Below, piece after piece: positions 6,901 through 15,023 of a stretch of 63,496 nt of DNA. How positions within the stretch are numbered: position 1 is the stretch's first letter; every line of letters starts with the position of its first letter. The DNA is from RGIG2945 sp045540355 (GTDB lineage Bacteria > Bacillota > Clostridia > Oscillospirales > Acutalibacteraceae): contig JAZQHB010000073.1 of the NCBI GenBank assembly GCA_045540355.1, forward strand, positions 1-63,496, given 5' to 3'. Under the pieces are notes generated by a model. The model saw nothing but the letters and a program-made list of their open reading frames with translations, ran no database searches and was not told the origin of the DNA. A program made the position numbers and the translations under genes.

Positions 6901-8045
6901 ATATATTTTTCTACGATTTTCCAGACGGGATAGCTCAATATCCCGATACTTAAAATTGTCGTTATTATCATAATGGCTCTTCGTAAAACCATTCTCTGTC
7001 TGTCGGGGATTAAGTCAAAGCCCTTGATAGAATCGCATTTCTTTCCGAAATAATCGCTGTATCGTACCATTCTTGTTTCGAATCTTTCGGGGCAGTTTTC
7101 ATCTACGGTCACAAGTCTTACGCTCTGTCTGACACCGTCACCGTACATGTGGAAACCTGCCGATTTATTTTGTAAAAGCCTTATTCCGTCAACTTCTCCT
7201 TCGAAGTCATTCAGGTGGTCATGACCGAAAAATGCTGCTTTGACATCACCTTTTTTCTTCCAGCTGTAAAATTCACCGCTGCTGATATTCGGTGTGCACG
7301 GTGCTTCACCCATATTGCCCTTGACACCTGTTCTTTTATCAAGCTTGTAATATTTCTTAAAAGTTTTTACGGTGCCTTTAACGGCATAAGGATCCCATTT
7401 ATTTGTTTCTTTGAGAAAATGATATTCCTCCACAACGGGTATATGCTGAAATAGAAATGCAGGTACAACTCCCCCATTCTTTTCAGTCAATTCATCGCAA
7501 GTTTTTTCGTACCAGGCTATCTGGTCAGCTTCAACGCTTGCATAACCGTCATTTAAAGGCGATTGACAATTAGAATCTATAAACCATAAATTAAGCGCAT
7601 CTTTTTCAGAATTGCTGTGTTTTACAGTTACATTGCAATTGCCGATACCCGTAACACCTGCTTCATCGGTGCAAATGAAGTTTTCATATTTACTCATTCG
7701 AGCAAAAAGCTCTTTAGGTTGCCACTCACCGAGATCGTGGTCATGATTACCCAATACTGCCGCAAAAGGTATATTGTTCTTAACGCAAGCAGAAACAAGA
7801 CAATCCATTTCGTGGCGTTTCTGTTCATCGGTTGCATCAATCGTTTTTCCGTCTTTATAATGCTTAAAAGAAATAAGATCACCCATAAAAACCGCAAGGT
7901 CGGGTTTTAAATCCTCAACAAACTTGTCCATCATTCTGAGATAGTCACCCATTTTAACTTCGTCGGTAAATTTTATGTGAGTATCACCGACAACCATTAT
8001 TTTAAATTTTCCGTCTTTATTAAATCTCAATTTTCTTTTTTCCAA
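6897..8045 (-). CDS. calcineurin-like metallophosphoesterase with C-terminal membrane anchor
   Basis: 382 residues. The binuclear-metal motifs appear in order: GDTH (residues 20-23), FMGDL, LGNHDHD, a histidine in LFQHIPV, and FFGHDH near residue 285. A hydrophobic stretch, MIITTILSIGILSYPVWKIV, lies within the last ~25 residues. With no N-terminal signal, this would tail-anchor the enzyme in the membrane. The start is TTG with GAGAGGTG 7 bases upstream; longer in-frame starts would run into the terminator at 8117-8158. It resembles the DCR2/Size1 branch of phosphoesterases. The substrate is unknown. Confidence 0.8.
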   Translation of the reverse strand: MEKRKLRFNKDGKFKIMVVGDTHIKFTDEVKMGDYLRMMDKFVEDLKPDLAVFMGDLISFKHYKDGKTIDATDEQKRHEMDCLVSACVKNNIPFAAVLGNHDHDLGEWQPKELFARMSKYENFICTDEAGVTGIGNCNVTVKHSNSEKDALNLWFIDSNCQSPLNDGYASVEADQIAWYEKTCDELTEKNGGVVPAFLFQHIPVVEEYHFLKETNKWDPYAVKGTVKTFKKYYKLDKRTGVKGNMGEAPCTPNISSGEFYSWKKKGDVKAAFFGHDHLNDFEGEVDGIRLLQNKSAGFHMYGDGVRQSVRLVTVDENCPERFETRMVRYSDYFGKKCDSIKGFDLIPDRQRMVLRRAIMIITTILSIGILSYPVWKIVEKYI

Positions 8046-8116
8046 AATTATGCACCTCTCAATGACACAAGTGTAACACATCAATCTTTTTAAAGTCAAC
8101 AAAATATTACCAATTA

Positions 8117-8158
8117 CGAAAAAGTCACCTTTGTCGGTAGACAAAAGTGACTTTTTTC
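8117..8158 (-). terminator. terminator of the Gly-Arg-His-Gln tRNA operon
   Basis: A 17-base arm AAAAAGTCACCTTTGTC (8119-8135) pairs at 16 of 17 positions with 8140-8156 around a 4-base loop. The stem's own T-run gives the release tract on the minus strand. It begins 2 bases beyond the 3' end of tRNA-Gln. Confidence 0.85.
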
Positions 8159-8159
8159 G

Positions 8160-8234
8160 TGGCTGGGATGGCTGGATTTGAACCAGCGGATGACGGAGTC
8201 AAAGTCCGTTGCCTTACCCCTTGGCTACACCCCA
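8160..8234 (-). tRNA. tRNA-Gln (TTG)
   Basis: The minus strand opens TGGGGTG, has anticodon loop CTTTGAC (TTG) and T-loop TTCAAAT, closes CATCCCA, and has an encoded GCCA end. Confidence 0.93.
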
Positions 8235-8285
8235 TTATGATGTACTTTTATAAAAATAGCAAAGCTAAAAAGCTTTGCTGAAATG

Positions 8286-8363
8286 TGGGGTGGAAGATGG
8301 GATTCGAACCCACGATCTCCAGTGCCACAAACTGGCGCTTTAACCAACTAAGCTACATCCACC
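8286..8363 (-). tRNA. tRNA-His (GTG)
   Basis: The minus strand has anticodon loop TTGTGGC (GTG). An extra 5' G (position -1, base 8363) faces C73, as expected for histidine tRNA. CCA is encoded. Confidence 0.95.
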
Positions 8364-8369
8364 ATATGT

Positions 8370-8443
<74 letters not shown>

Positions 8444-8453
8444 GTATAAAAAT

Positions 8454-8527
8454 TGGAGCGGGTGATGGGAATCGAACCCACACGACCAGCTTGGAAGGCT
8501 GGGATTCTACCATTGAACTACACCCGC
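8454..8527 (-). tRNA. tRNA-Gly (TCC)
   Basis: The minus strand opens GCGGGTG, has anticodon loop CTTCCAA (TCC) and T-loop TTCGATT, and ends in encoded UCCA. It is the first gene of the four-tRNA operon. Confidence 0.95.
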
Positions 8528-8545
8528 GTTTTCGTGACGAATGAT

Positions 8546-8574
8546 ATTTTATCACAAGCTTCCAAGTATGTCAA
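8546..8574 (-). promoter_or_regulatory. promoter of the Gly-Arg-His-Gln tRNA operon
   Basis: Minus strand TTGACA (8569-8574), 17 bases, TAAAAT (8546-8551), about 18 bases before tRNA-Gly. Confidence 0.85.
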
Positions 8575-8632
8575 GCGTAAAGAAGCATTTTTTTTAAATT
8601 TCTTTAAAAATTTATATATCTTAACCTAAGCA

Positions 8633-8661
8633 TTGCTTATTTCTGCAAATTATGATATAAT
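8633..8661 (+). promoter_or_regulatory. promoter of the four-helix-bundle gene
   Basis: TTGCTT (8633-8638), 17 bases, TATAAT (8656-8661). It lies inside what would be the long N-terminal extension of the open frame, which supports the downstream ATG start at 8684. Confidence 0.7.
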
Positions 8662-8683
8662 TTTTGAAATTGGGGGTATCGTT

Positions 8684-9022
8684 ATGAGTGACAACAAAAC
8701 TTTATCAAGTAAAACACTTCATTTTGCTTTGAGAGTTATCAGGCTCAACAAATTTCTGATTGAAGAAAAACACGAGCAGATGATATCTGAGCAGATTCTC
8801 AAAAGTGCAACTTTAATCGGAACATCTGCCGCAAAAGCATTTTTCAGAACGGACAGCCCCGACTTTTCCGAAAGCCTTCAGGCAATTGCCGAGACGGAAT
8901 ATTGGATAAAGCTTCTGACAATATCCGAATACATAAGAGAATCAGAGGGCGAATCTCTGCTCGACGATTGTTCCGAAATCAAAGAAATTCTGCTTGCAGA
9001 AGCCAATAAAGAACAGCTTTAA
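8684..9022 (+). CDS. four-helix-bundle protein (23S rRNA intervening-sequence protein family)
   Basis: 112 residues, all alpha-helical in appearance, with the family pattern of an N-terminal helix of basic and hydrophobic residues (LHFALRVIRLNKFL), then LKSATLIGTSAAKAF and AIAETEYWIKLLTISEYI. Proteins of this family form pentameric four-helix bundles. Their roles are mostly unknown; some are Avd accessory proteins of diversity-generating retroelements, but no reverse transcriptase is nearby. It starts at ATG 8684 behind GGGGGT. It is a single-gene unit flanked by its own promoter and terminator. Confidence 0.85.
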   Translation: MSDNKTLSSKTLHFALRVIRLNKFLIEEKHEQMISEQILKSATLIGTSAAKAFFRTDSPDFSESLQAIAETEYWIKLLTISEYIRESEGESLLDDCSEIKEILLAEANKEQL

Positions 9023-9030
9023 TCTTATCT

Positions 9031-9060
9031 CCCAAACACTTCGTTTGTTTGGGATTTTTT
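9031..9060 (+). terminator. terminator of the four-helix-bundle gene
   Basis: CCCAAAC (9031-9037) pairs with GTTTGGG (9047-9053), followed by ATTTTTT. Confidence 0.8.
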
Positions 9061-9130
9061 GTTTGGTATTCCCTTTATTTTTTTATCCGTTTGTAGTATA
9101 ATGACTTGAATATATTTAGGAGTTGGGATT

Positions 9131-10540
9131 ATGAGCGAGAAAAAGCAGTCCAAGGGACTTAATATAAGTGCAAAATCTTTTATCACTTCCATTCTTGTGC
9201 TTTTGGTACTTATGATATTGACATACGGACTTACCTTTATCATTCCGTCAGGTGAATTTCAACGAGCATTACAGGACGGACGAGAGGTTATCGTTCCCGG
9301 CACCTATGCGGAAGTTGACGGTGGTATTTCATTTTTAAAATGGTTGGGGTCACCGATACTTCTGTTAGGCTCGTCCGATTCGGGTACAATTATCGCCGTA
9401 ATTATATTTTTACTCGTCATCGGCGGTATTTTCAATGCACTCGATAAATGCGGACTTATTCAATATATGCTCAATAAAATTGTTCATAAATTCCGTTCTG
9501 CCCGTTACAGACTTGTTGCTGTGGTTTCCCTTTTCTTCATGTGCCTCGGTACTTTTATCGGCTCGTTTGAAGAATGTGTACCCCTGGTGCCGTTGGTAGT
9601 TGCATTATCAGTTTCTTTCGGCTGGGATGCCATTACAGGCGTAGCAATGAGCTTGCTTGCGACAGGTTGCGGTTTTGCCGCCGGTGTAAGTAATCCCTTT
9701 ACCGTCGGTGTTGCGCAGGAGATTGCAGGGCTTGAAATGCTTTCGGGCATTTGGTTAAGAGCAGTTGCTTTCGTTTTTATTTACGCATTACTCCTTGCAT
9801 TTTTGTTTTTCCATATAAAACGCCTTGAGAAAAAAGACGATTTTGTAATGCAAGCACATGAAACTGTTTTTGTGCAAAACAAGCAGATGGACAGAGGTAT
9901 AGTTTGGTTCGTATCAATAATCGCACTCGGTATTCTGCTTGTTCTTTCGTCAAGCTTTATCCCATTTATGCGTGATATAACAATGCCTGTTATTGCTGTA
10001 ATGTTTCTGATTGCAGGTACTGTTGCAACTTTGGTATCGGGACTTAAAGTAAAGGCTTTGCTTTCACATTTCGGCAACGGTGCTTTGAGCATTGCTCCTG
10101 CGGTTATCATGATTTTAATGGCAAGTTCGATAAAATATATTCTTGCAGAGTCAAAGGTGCTTGACACACTTCTTTTCAAAGCTATGGATATGACATCAGC
10201 TCTTCCGACCTGGTCAGTAATCCTCTTTATTTATCTTATCGCTTTGGTGATGAATTTCTTTATTTCATCAGGCTCGGCAAAGGCATTTTTGCTCATGCCG
10301 TTAGTCGTACCGATTGCGGATATATGCGGAATTTCCCGTCAGCTTTGCGTTATGGCTTACGCTTTCGGTGACGGTTTTTCAAATGTATTTTACATCACAA
10401 ATCCCGTTTTGCTCATAAGCTTAGGTCTTGCCGGTATAAGCTACGGTAAATGGGTAAAATGGTCGTGGAAATTTCAAGTTTGCAATTTGATTTTAACTTC
10501 TGCAACTCTTCTTTTCGGCTTTGCGGTAAACTATAATTAA
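9131..10540 (+). CDS. YfcC/DcuC-type anaerobic carrier (ion-transporter superfamily)
   Basis: A 469-residue integral membrane protein with about 11-12 hydrophobic segments. An N-terminal helix (LVLLVLMILTYGLTFIIPSGEF) is followed by the extracytoplasmic loop typical of YfcC-family carriers. Conserved-looking re-entrant signatures are GTFIGSFEECVPLVPLVVAL, GFAAGVSNPFTVG, and SGSAKAFLLMPLVVPIAD in the second half. YfcC relatives have been linked to C4-dicarboxylate, arginine or acetate-related transport; the substrate here is unknown. It starts at ATG behind AGGAG. It lies 12 bases upstream of the FAD oxidoreductase gene and is probably co-transcribed with it. Confidence 0.85.
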   Translation: MSEKKQSKGLNISAKSFITSILVLLVLMILTYGLTFIIPSGEFQRALQDGREVIVPGTYAEVDGGISFLKWLGSPILLLGSSDSGTIIAVIIFLLVIGGIFNALDKCGLIQYMLNKIVHKFRSARYRLVAVVSLFFMCLGTFIGSFEECVPLVPLVVALSVSFGWDAITGVAMSLLATGCGFAAGVSNPFTVGVAQEIAGLEMLSGIWLRAVAFVFIYALLLAFLFFHIKRLEKKDDFVMQAHETVFVQNKQMDRGIVWFVSIIALGILLVLSSSFIPFMRDITMPVIAVMFLIAGTVATLVSGLKVKALLSHFGNGALSIAPAVIMILMASSIKYILAESKVLDTLLFKAMDMTSALPTWSVILFIYLIALVMNFFISSGSAKAFLLMPLVVPIADICGISRQLCVMAYAFGDGFSNVFYITNPVLLISLGLAGISYGKWVKWSWKFQVCNLILTSATLLFGFAVNYN

Positions 10541-10552
10541 GGCGGTGTCAGC

Positions 10553-11803
10553 ATGAAAAAATATGATGTCGTAGTTATCGGCGGAGGTCTGTCAGGTGTA
10601 GCAGCGGCAGTCGCAGCATCAAGACAGAGTGTTTCCGTTTTGCTCGTTGAACGAAGCGGAAGTCTTGGCGGTGCTATGTCAAACTCATTTGTATATCCGT
10701 TTATGAAATACCGTCTGAGGGATGAAAATAAAAATTTTATCCGCACTTTAAGTGCAGGAATTTTCGCCGAAATGGTTGAACGACACAAGAAAATGGGCGG
10801 TACAGACATCGGCTGGCAACCCGAAATTTTTAAATTTATGCTTGACGAAATGGTTACAGAGGCTGATGTTGATGTGCTTTTCCACACCCAGCTTGCAGAT
10901 GTTGAGGTTGACAACAGGAACCTTAAATCTGTGCTTTTAGCGGGCAAGGAAGGTCTTTTTGAGGTCGAGGCAGACTTCTTCATCGACGCTTCGGGTGACG
11001 GTGATCTGATGGCTTATGCGGGCTGTGAATATCAACTCGGCAGAGAGGAAGATAACCTCTGTCAGCCGATGACAACTTGCTTCCGTATGAGCAATATTGA
11101 TATTGATGCCTTCAACGAAGACCGTAACCGTCTTCAGGAGCTTTATACACAAAAACAGGAATCGGGTGAAATCACAAATCCGAGAGAGAACATTCTTCGC
11201 TTTACAGGTATCGGTAAAGACATCGTACATTTCAACACGACAAGAGTTATCAAGCACGACCCGACAAACACCGTTGAATTGAGCAAAGCTGAAATCATTG
11301 CTCGTAAGCAGGTTTTGGAAATGTATAATTTTCTCCGTGAAAATTGTGAGGCTTGCAAAAATGCAACTCTTATTTCAGTTGCAACAGAAATCGGCGTAAG
11401 GGAAAGCCGTAAGCTCAAGGGTGTTCACATTCTTACTGCTGATGAACTCAAAAACTGTGTTGATTTTGAAGATTCAATCGCACTCGGCAATTATGATATT
11501 GATATTCATAACCCCTCGGGCACAGGTACATATATTTACACATTTGAACCCGGTCAGTATTACAGAATCCCCTATCGCTCACTCCTTCCCAAGGAAACAG
11601 ATAATCTCTTGGTTACAGGTCGTTGCCTCTCGGCAACTCACGAAGCACATTCGGCAGTTCGCATATTGCCTATCTGTGCTTGCCTTGGTGAGGCGGCAGG
11701 TATCGCCGCAGCAGAAGCAATCAACACCAACACCAATGCACATACAGTCGACATCTCCGCAGTACAGGCAAAAATCATTGCAAACGGCGGAGAAATACAC
11801 TAA
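10553..11803 (+). CDS. FAD-dependent oxidoreductase
   Basis: 416 residues. The N-terminal dinucleotide-binding motif VVIGGGLSGVAAAVAA (residues 6-21) ends in an acidic residue at VERSG. SLGGAMSN follows, where FAD-binding oxidoreductases of the PF12831-like family bind the pyrophosphate. A second FAD contact is DASGDGDLMAYAG, and the C-terminal LVTGRCLSATHEAH..ICACLGEAAGIAAA is typical of the same family. The substrate is unknown. It follows the YfcC-type carrier by 12 bases behind AAGGCGG, so the two may act on the same organic acid or amino acid; that is inference. Confidence 0.85.
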   Translation: MKKYDVVVIGGGLSGVAAAVAASRQSVSVLLVERSGSLGGAMSNSFVYPFMKYRLRDENKNFIRTLSAGIFAEMVERHKKMGGTDIGWQPEIFKFMLDEMVTEADVDVLFHTQLADVEVDNRNLKSVLLAGKEGLFEVEADFFIDASGDGDLMAYAGCEYQLGREEDNLCQPMTTCFRMSNIDIDAFNEDRNRLQELYTQKQESGEITNPRENILRFTGIGKDIVHFNTTRVIKHDPTNTVELSKAEIIARKQVLEMYNFLRENCEACKNATLISVATEIGVRESRKLKGVHILTADELKNCVDFEDSIALGNYDIDIHNPSGTGTYIYTFEPGQYYRIPYRSLLPKETDNLLVTGRCLSATHEAHSAVRILPICACLGEAAGIAAAEAINTNTNAHTVDISAVQAKIIANGGEIH

Positions 11804-11814
11804 AGGAGAAAACA

Positions 11815-13497
11815 ATGAAAAAGAACAAAGCTTTACCGTATATTATCGCAAGTCTTATAAGCCTTCTTGTTGCTTTTTTAGGGCTATATATTTTCTGCCC
11901 TGCAATAAACATTCACAACTTAGGATTGTGGCTTCTTGTTGATGTCGTTATTTTAGTTTTCATCGTTACAGAGCGACTCATCAGAGGTTGTAAAGACTTT
12001 GGCTTAGTAACAGTCGAGAAAAAAACAGGTTCAAAAGGCAAGAAAAAAAGATATACCGAATTTAAATTCTCAGTTAAATACTATTTGGTTCCGATTCTAA
12101 TTTTAGTTCTTATGTTTTTAATTGGAATTGGCGAAAGCACCTTATTTAATGCAACAACTTATTCAGAAATTATAAAAGTAACAGAATCTGATTTTGCTAC
12201 AGATTTATCGGAATCCTTGGGTACTGATTCTATTGCTCTTATGGACACCGCATCAGCACAGATGCTCGGTGACAGAGAAATCGGCAGTCTTTCTGATGTC
12301 GTAAGTCAGTTTGATGTTTCGTACGAATACACGCAGATTGACTACAAGGGCAAACCTATAAAAGTTTCACCACTGGATTATGCAGGGTTTTTCAAATGGA
12401 TAAATAACCGAGATAAAGGAATCAGAGGTTATGTCAGCGTAGACCCTGTTTCTATGTCTGCTACATTCAACCGTTCAAGCGGAATGAAATATGTTCCCTC
12501 TGCATATTTTTCGGAAGATGCACTCAGGCACATCAGAATAAAATATCCCACTCTTATGTTAGACAATCTTCACTTTGAAATTGATGAAAGCGGAAAACCC
12601 TATTATGTAGCTTCTATTGTTGAACATACAATCGGGCTTTTCAGCGGTGAAACCGTAAGCGGTTGTCTTGTTCTTGACCCGGTATCGGGCGAAGTTGTCA
12701 GATATAATCTTGCTGATATACCGAAATGGATTGATGTTGTTTTCAATGGTGACCTTATATGCTGTCAGTATAATTGGTACGGAATGTATAGCAACGGCTA
12801 TTTAAACAGCATATTCGGAAAAAAAGACTGCAAACAAGTGACCACTTATTATTCCTCTGATGAAGATGAAGGCGACGAAGCACCCACTTCTGATTACGGT
12901 TATGTAGCCAAAGACGGTGATATCTGGATATATACAGGTATTACTTCAGTAAACGGCGACAGTTCAAATATCGGCTTCTTACTCTCTAATGAACGCACAG
13001 GCGAAAGCCGTTATTATGCAGTTGCGGGTGCAGACGAAAAATCTGCGATGATTGCAGCAGAGGGTGAAGTTCAGGAGAAAAACTACCAAGCCTCTTTCCC
13101 CTCACTTATCAATATAAACGGACATCCTACTTATATTATGGTACTTAAAGATTCGGGCGGTCTTGTGAAGCTCTATGCCACAGTAAATGTTGAACAGTAT
13201 AATCTTGTTACAACTGCAACAACACAAGCTGAATGTATCACAAAATACAAAGCACTTCTCGGTGTGGAAGACGCCGATGAAGAAAAAGACGAAGTCGAAA
13301 CACTTCAAATAAAAATCGCCTCAATCAAATACATTGATATTAACGGTAACACATATATTTATCTTATAGATAAGAACGAAAACATCTTTAAAGCTAAAGC
13401 TTCGGAACACGAAGAAATGCTCTTGCTTGATGTAAATGATGAAGTTGAATTGCAGTGTTCAGGTTCTAAAATTATCTCGTGCAAAAAAATCAAATAA
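11815..13497 (+). CDS. conserved membrane protein of unknown function with large extracytoplasmic domain
   Basis: 560 residues. Three hydrophobic segments near the N-terminus (about 8-27, 36-52 and 84-104) are separated by a basic loop (KKTGSKGKKKR). About 450 residues then lie outside the membrane and appear beta-rich. I recognise the soluble part as a widespread Clostridia family (IRIKYPTLMLDNLHFEIDE, SGCLVLDPVSGE, NWYGMYSNGY, GDIWIYTGITSV). It is sometimes annotated loosely as CvpA-like, but no function is established. It starts 11 bases after the oxidoreductase stop behind AAAGGAG and ends the operon at the terminator at 13511-13550. Confidence 0.75.
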   Translation: MKKNKALPYIIASLISLLVAFLGLYIFCPAINIHNLGLWLLVDVVILVFIVTERLIRGCKDFGLVTVEKKTGSKGKKKRYTEFKFSVKYYLVPILILVLMFLIGIGESTLFNATTYSEIIKVTESDFATDLSESLGTDSIALMDTASAQMLGDREIGSLSDVVSQFDVSYEYTQIDYKGKPIKVSPLDYAGFFKWINNRDKGIRGYVSVDPVSMSATFNRSSGMKYVPSAYFSEDALRHIRIKYPTLMLDNLHFEIDESGKPYYVASIVEHTIGLFSGETVSGCLVLDPVSGEVVRYNLADIPKWIDVVFNGDLICCQYNWYGMYSNGYLNSIFGKKDCKQVTTYYSSDEDEGDEAPTSDYGYVAKDGDIWIYTGITSVNGDSSNIGFLLSNERTGESRYYAVAGADEKSAMIAAEGEVQEKNYQASFPSLININGHPTYIMVLKDSGGLVKLYATVNVEQYNLVTTATTQAECITKYKALLGVEDADEEKDEVETLQIKIASIKYIDINGNTYIYLIDKNENIFKAKASEHEEMLLLDVNDEVELQCSGSKIISCKKIK

Positions 13498-13510
13498 CCC
13501 AACAAGTTGC

Positions 13511-13550
13511 AAAATGAGCAGACACTCACAAGAATGTCTGCTCATTTTTT
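13511..13550 (+). terminator. terminator of the YfcC-FAD oxidoreductase-membrane protein operon
   Basis: A perfect 14-bp stem AAAATGAGCAGACA (13511-13524) with 13535-13548, followed by T-rich sequence. Confidence 0.9.
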
Positions 13551-13590
13551 AGGGAAATATAAAGTGCATTTTAGATTTTCCTAACATTTT

Positions 13591-13676
13591 TATCGGGTGT
13601 GGGCTTTGCCCACCCTTCATTCTGCATTTTGCATTCTGAATTCTGCATTGTTTTCACATACTTATGTATGTGAAAA
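13591..13676. repeat. stack of short hairpins between converging terminators
   Basis: GTGGGC-TTT-GCCCAC (13599-13613) is followed by a low-complexity run built on ATTCTGCATT/ATTTTGCATT (13617-13649), then a perfect 11-bp stem TTTTCACATAC/GTATGTGAAAA (13651-13676) adjoining the tuf terminator. The run resembles the TTACTTATTACTT-type run at 1650-1677 in style, not in sequence. Confidence 0.6.
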
Positions 13677-13699
13677 CCGCACCGATTGCTCGGTGCGGT
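13672..13699 (-). terminator. terminator of the rpoBC-str operon (after tuf)
   Basis: CCGCACCGA (13677-13685) pairs with TCGGTGCGG (13690-13698) and is followed on the minus strand by TTTTC. It lies 25 bases past the tuf stop. Confidence 0.9.
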
Positions 13700-13723
13700 C
13701 ATTTGGTTTAATTAAATTGGTAA

Positions 13724-14926
13724 TTATTCGTTGATAGCTGTAACCACGCCTGAACCAACTGTACGTCCACCTTCACGAATAGCGAAACGAAGTCCTTCTT
13801 CGATAGCGATGGGAGTGATGAGTTCAACATCCATTTCAACATTATCACCAGGCATGCACATCTCTACGCCTTCGGGAAGAGAGATAACACCTGTAACGTC
13901 TGTTGTTCTGAAATAGAACTGAGGACGATAGTTGTTGAAGAAAGGAGTATGACGGCCGCCTTCATCCTTGCTCAATACATAAACCTGTCCACGGAACTTT
14001 GTGTGAGGCTGGATTGAACCGGGTTTAGCAAGAACCTGTCCACGCTCGATTTCTGTTCTCTGGATACCACGAAGGAGAGCACCGATGTTATCGCCTGCCT
14101 CTGCATAGTCGAGGATCTTTCTGAACATTTCGATACCTGTACATACTGTCTTTCTCTTTTCGTCTGTAAGACCAACGATTTCAACTTCTTCGCCTGTCTT
14201 TAACTGACCACGCTCAACTCTACCTGTTGCAACTGTACCACGACCTGTGATTGTGAATACGTCTTCAACGGGCATGATGAAGGGAAGGTCAGCCTTACGG
14301 TCAGGAGTAGGAATGTAAGAGTCAACAGCTTCCATGAGCTCCCAGATGGGTGCAAGTGATTCATCAGATGTGTCGCCACCTGCATATTCAAGAGCCTTAA
14401 GAGCAGAACCCTTAATGATGGGTGTATCATCGCCGGGGAATTCATACTCGCTAAGAGTTTCACGGATTTCCATTTCAACGAGCTCGAGGAGTTCGGGATC
14501 GTCAACCTGGTCGCACTTGTTCATGAATACGATGATATACGGAACGCCAACCTGACGAGCGAGGAGCAAGTGTTCCTTTGTCTGAGCCATAGGACCGTCT
14601 GTTGCAGCGATAACAAGGATAGCACCGTCCATCTGTGCAGCACCTGTGATCATGTTCTTGATATAGTCAGCATGGCCGGGGCAGTCAACATGAGCGTAGT
14701 GTCTTGTATCTGTTTCATACTCAACATGAGCTGTGTTGATTGTGATACCGCGTTCTCTCTCTTCGGGAGCCTTATCGATATTAGCGTAGTCAATGAAGTC
14801 TGGGCCACCCTTCATAGCGAGGGTCTTTGTGATAGCTGCTGTCAATGTTGTTTTACCATGGTCAACGTGACCGATGGTACCGATGTTTACATGAGGCTTA
14901 CTTCTTTCGAATTTCTGTTTTGCCAT
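13724..14926 (-). CDS. tuf: elongation factor Tu
   Basis: A 400-residue GTPase that delivers aminoacyl-tRNA to the ribosome. The G motifs are GHVDHGKT (residues ~19-26), DCPGHADY and NKCD, with the RGITINTAHVEYET effector region between the first two. The start is at MAKQKFERSKPH behind AAAGGAG; the longer open frame upstream is noncoding. It is the last gene of the rpoB-rpoC-rpsL-rpsG-fusA-tuf block. A possible extra promoter (TTGCTT-17-TAGAAT) lies in the fusA-tuf gap and would allow separate high-level tuf expression. Confidence 0.98.
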   Translation of the reverse strand: MAKQKFERSKPHVNIGTIGHVDHGKTTLTAAITKTLAMKGGPDFIDYANIDKAPEERERGITINTAHVEYETDTRHYAHVDCPGHADYIKNMITGAAQMDGAILVIAATDGPMAQTKEHLLLARQVGVPYIIVFMNKCDQVDDPELLELVEMEIRETLSEYEFPGDDTPIIKGSALKALEYAGGDTSDESLAPIWELMEAVDSYIPTPDRKADLPFIMPVEDVFTITGRGTVATGRVERGQLKTGEEVEIVGLTDEKRKTVCTGIEMFRKILDYAEAGDNIGALLRGIQRTEIERGQVLAKPGSIQPHTKFRGQVYVLSKDEGGRHTPFFNNYRPQFYFRTTDVTGVISLPEGVEMCMPGDNVEMDVELITPIAIEEGLRFAIREGGRTVGSGVVTAINE

Positions 14927-14980
14927 TGGAATCGTCTCCTTTATACATAATTTCAATTTCATGCATAATAGCATGGTTTT

Positions 14981-15009
14981 ATTCTAACAAGTCTTGCTAA
15001 AAAAAGCAA
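14981..15009 (-). promoter_or_regulatory. possible internal promoter for tuf
   Basis: Minus strand TTGCTT (15004-15009), 17 bases, TAGAAT (14981-14986), in the 97-base fusA-tuf gap. The -35 overlaps a CTTGC..GCAAG hairpin, so attenuation is an alternative reading. Confidence 0.4.
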
Positions 15010-15023
15010 GTGTTTTTTAAAAA

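Noticed and set aside
6898..8144. Longer N-terminus for the metallophosphoesterase (start at 8144)
   Set aside because: It would run through the tRNA-operon terminator at 8117-8158 and has no ribosome binding site. The TTG at 8045 has one.
8684..9022. Diversity-generating retroelement accessory gene (avd)
   Set aside because: The four-helix-bundle fold fits Avd, but there is no reverse transcriptase, template repeat or variable repeat nearby.
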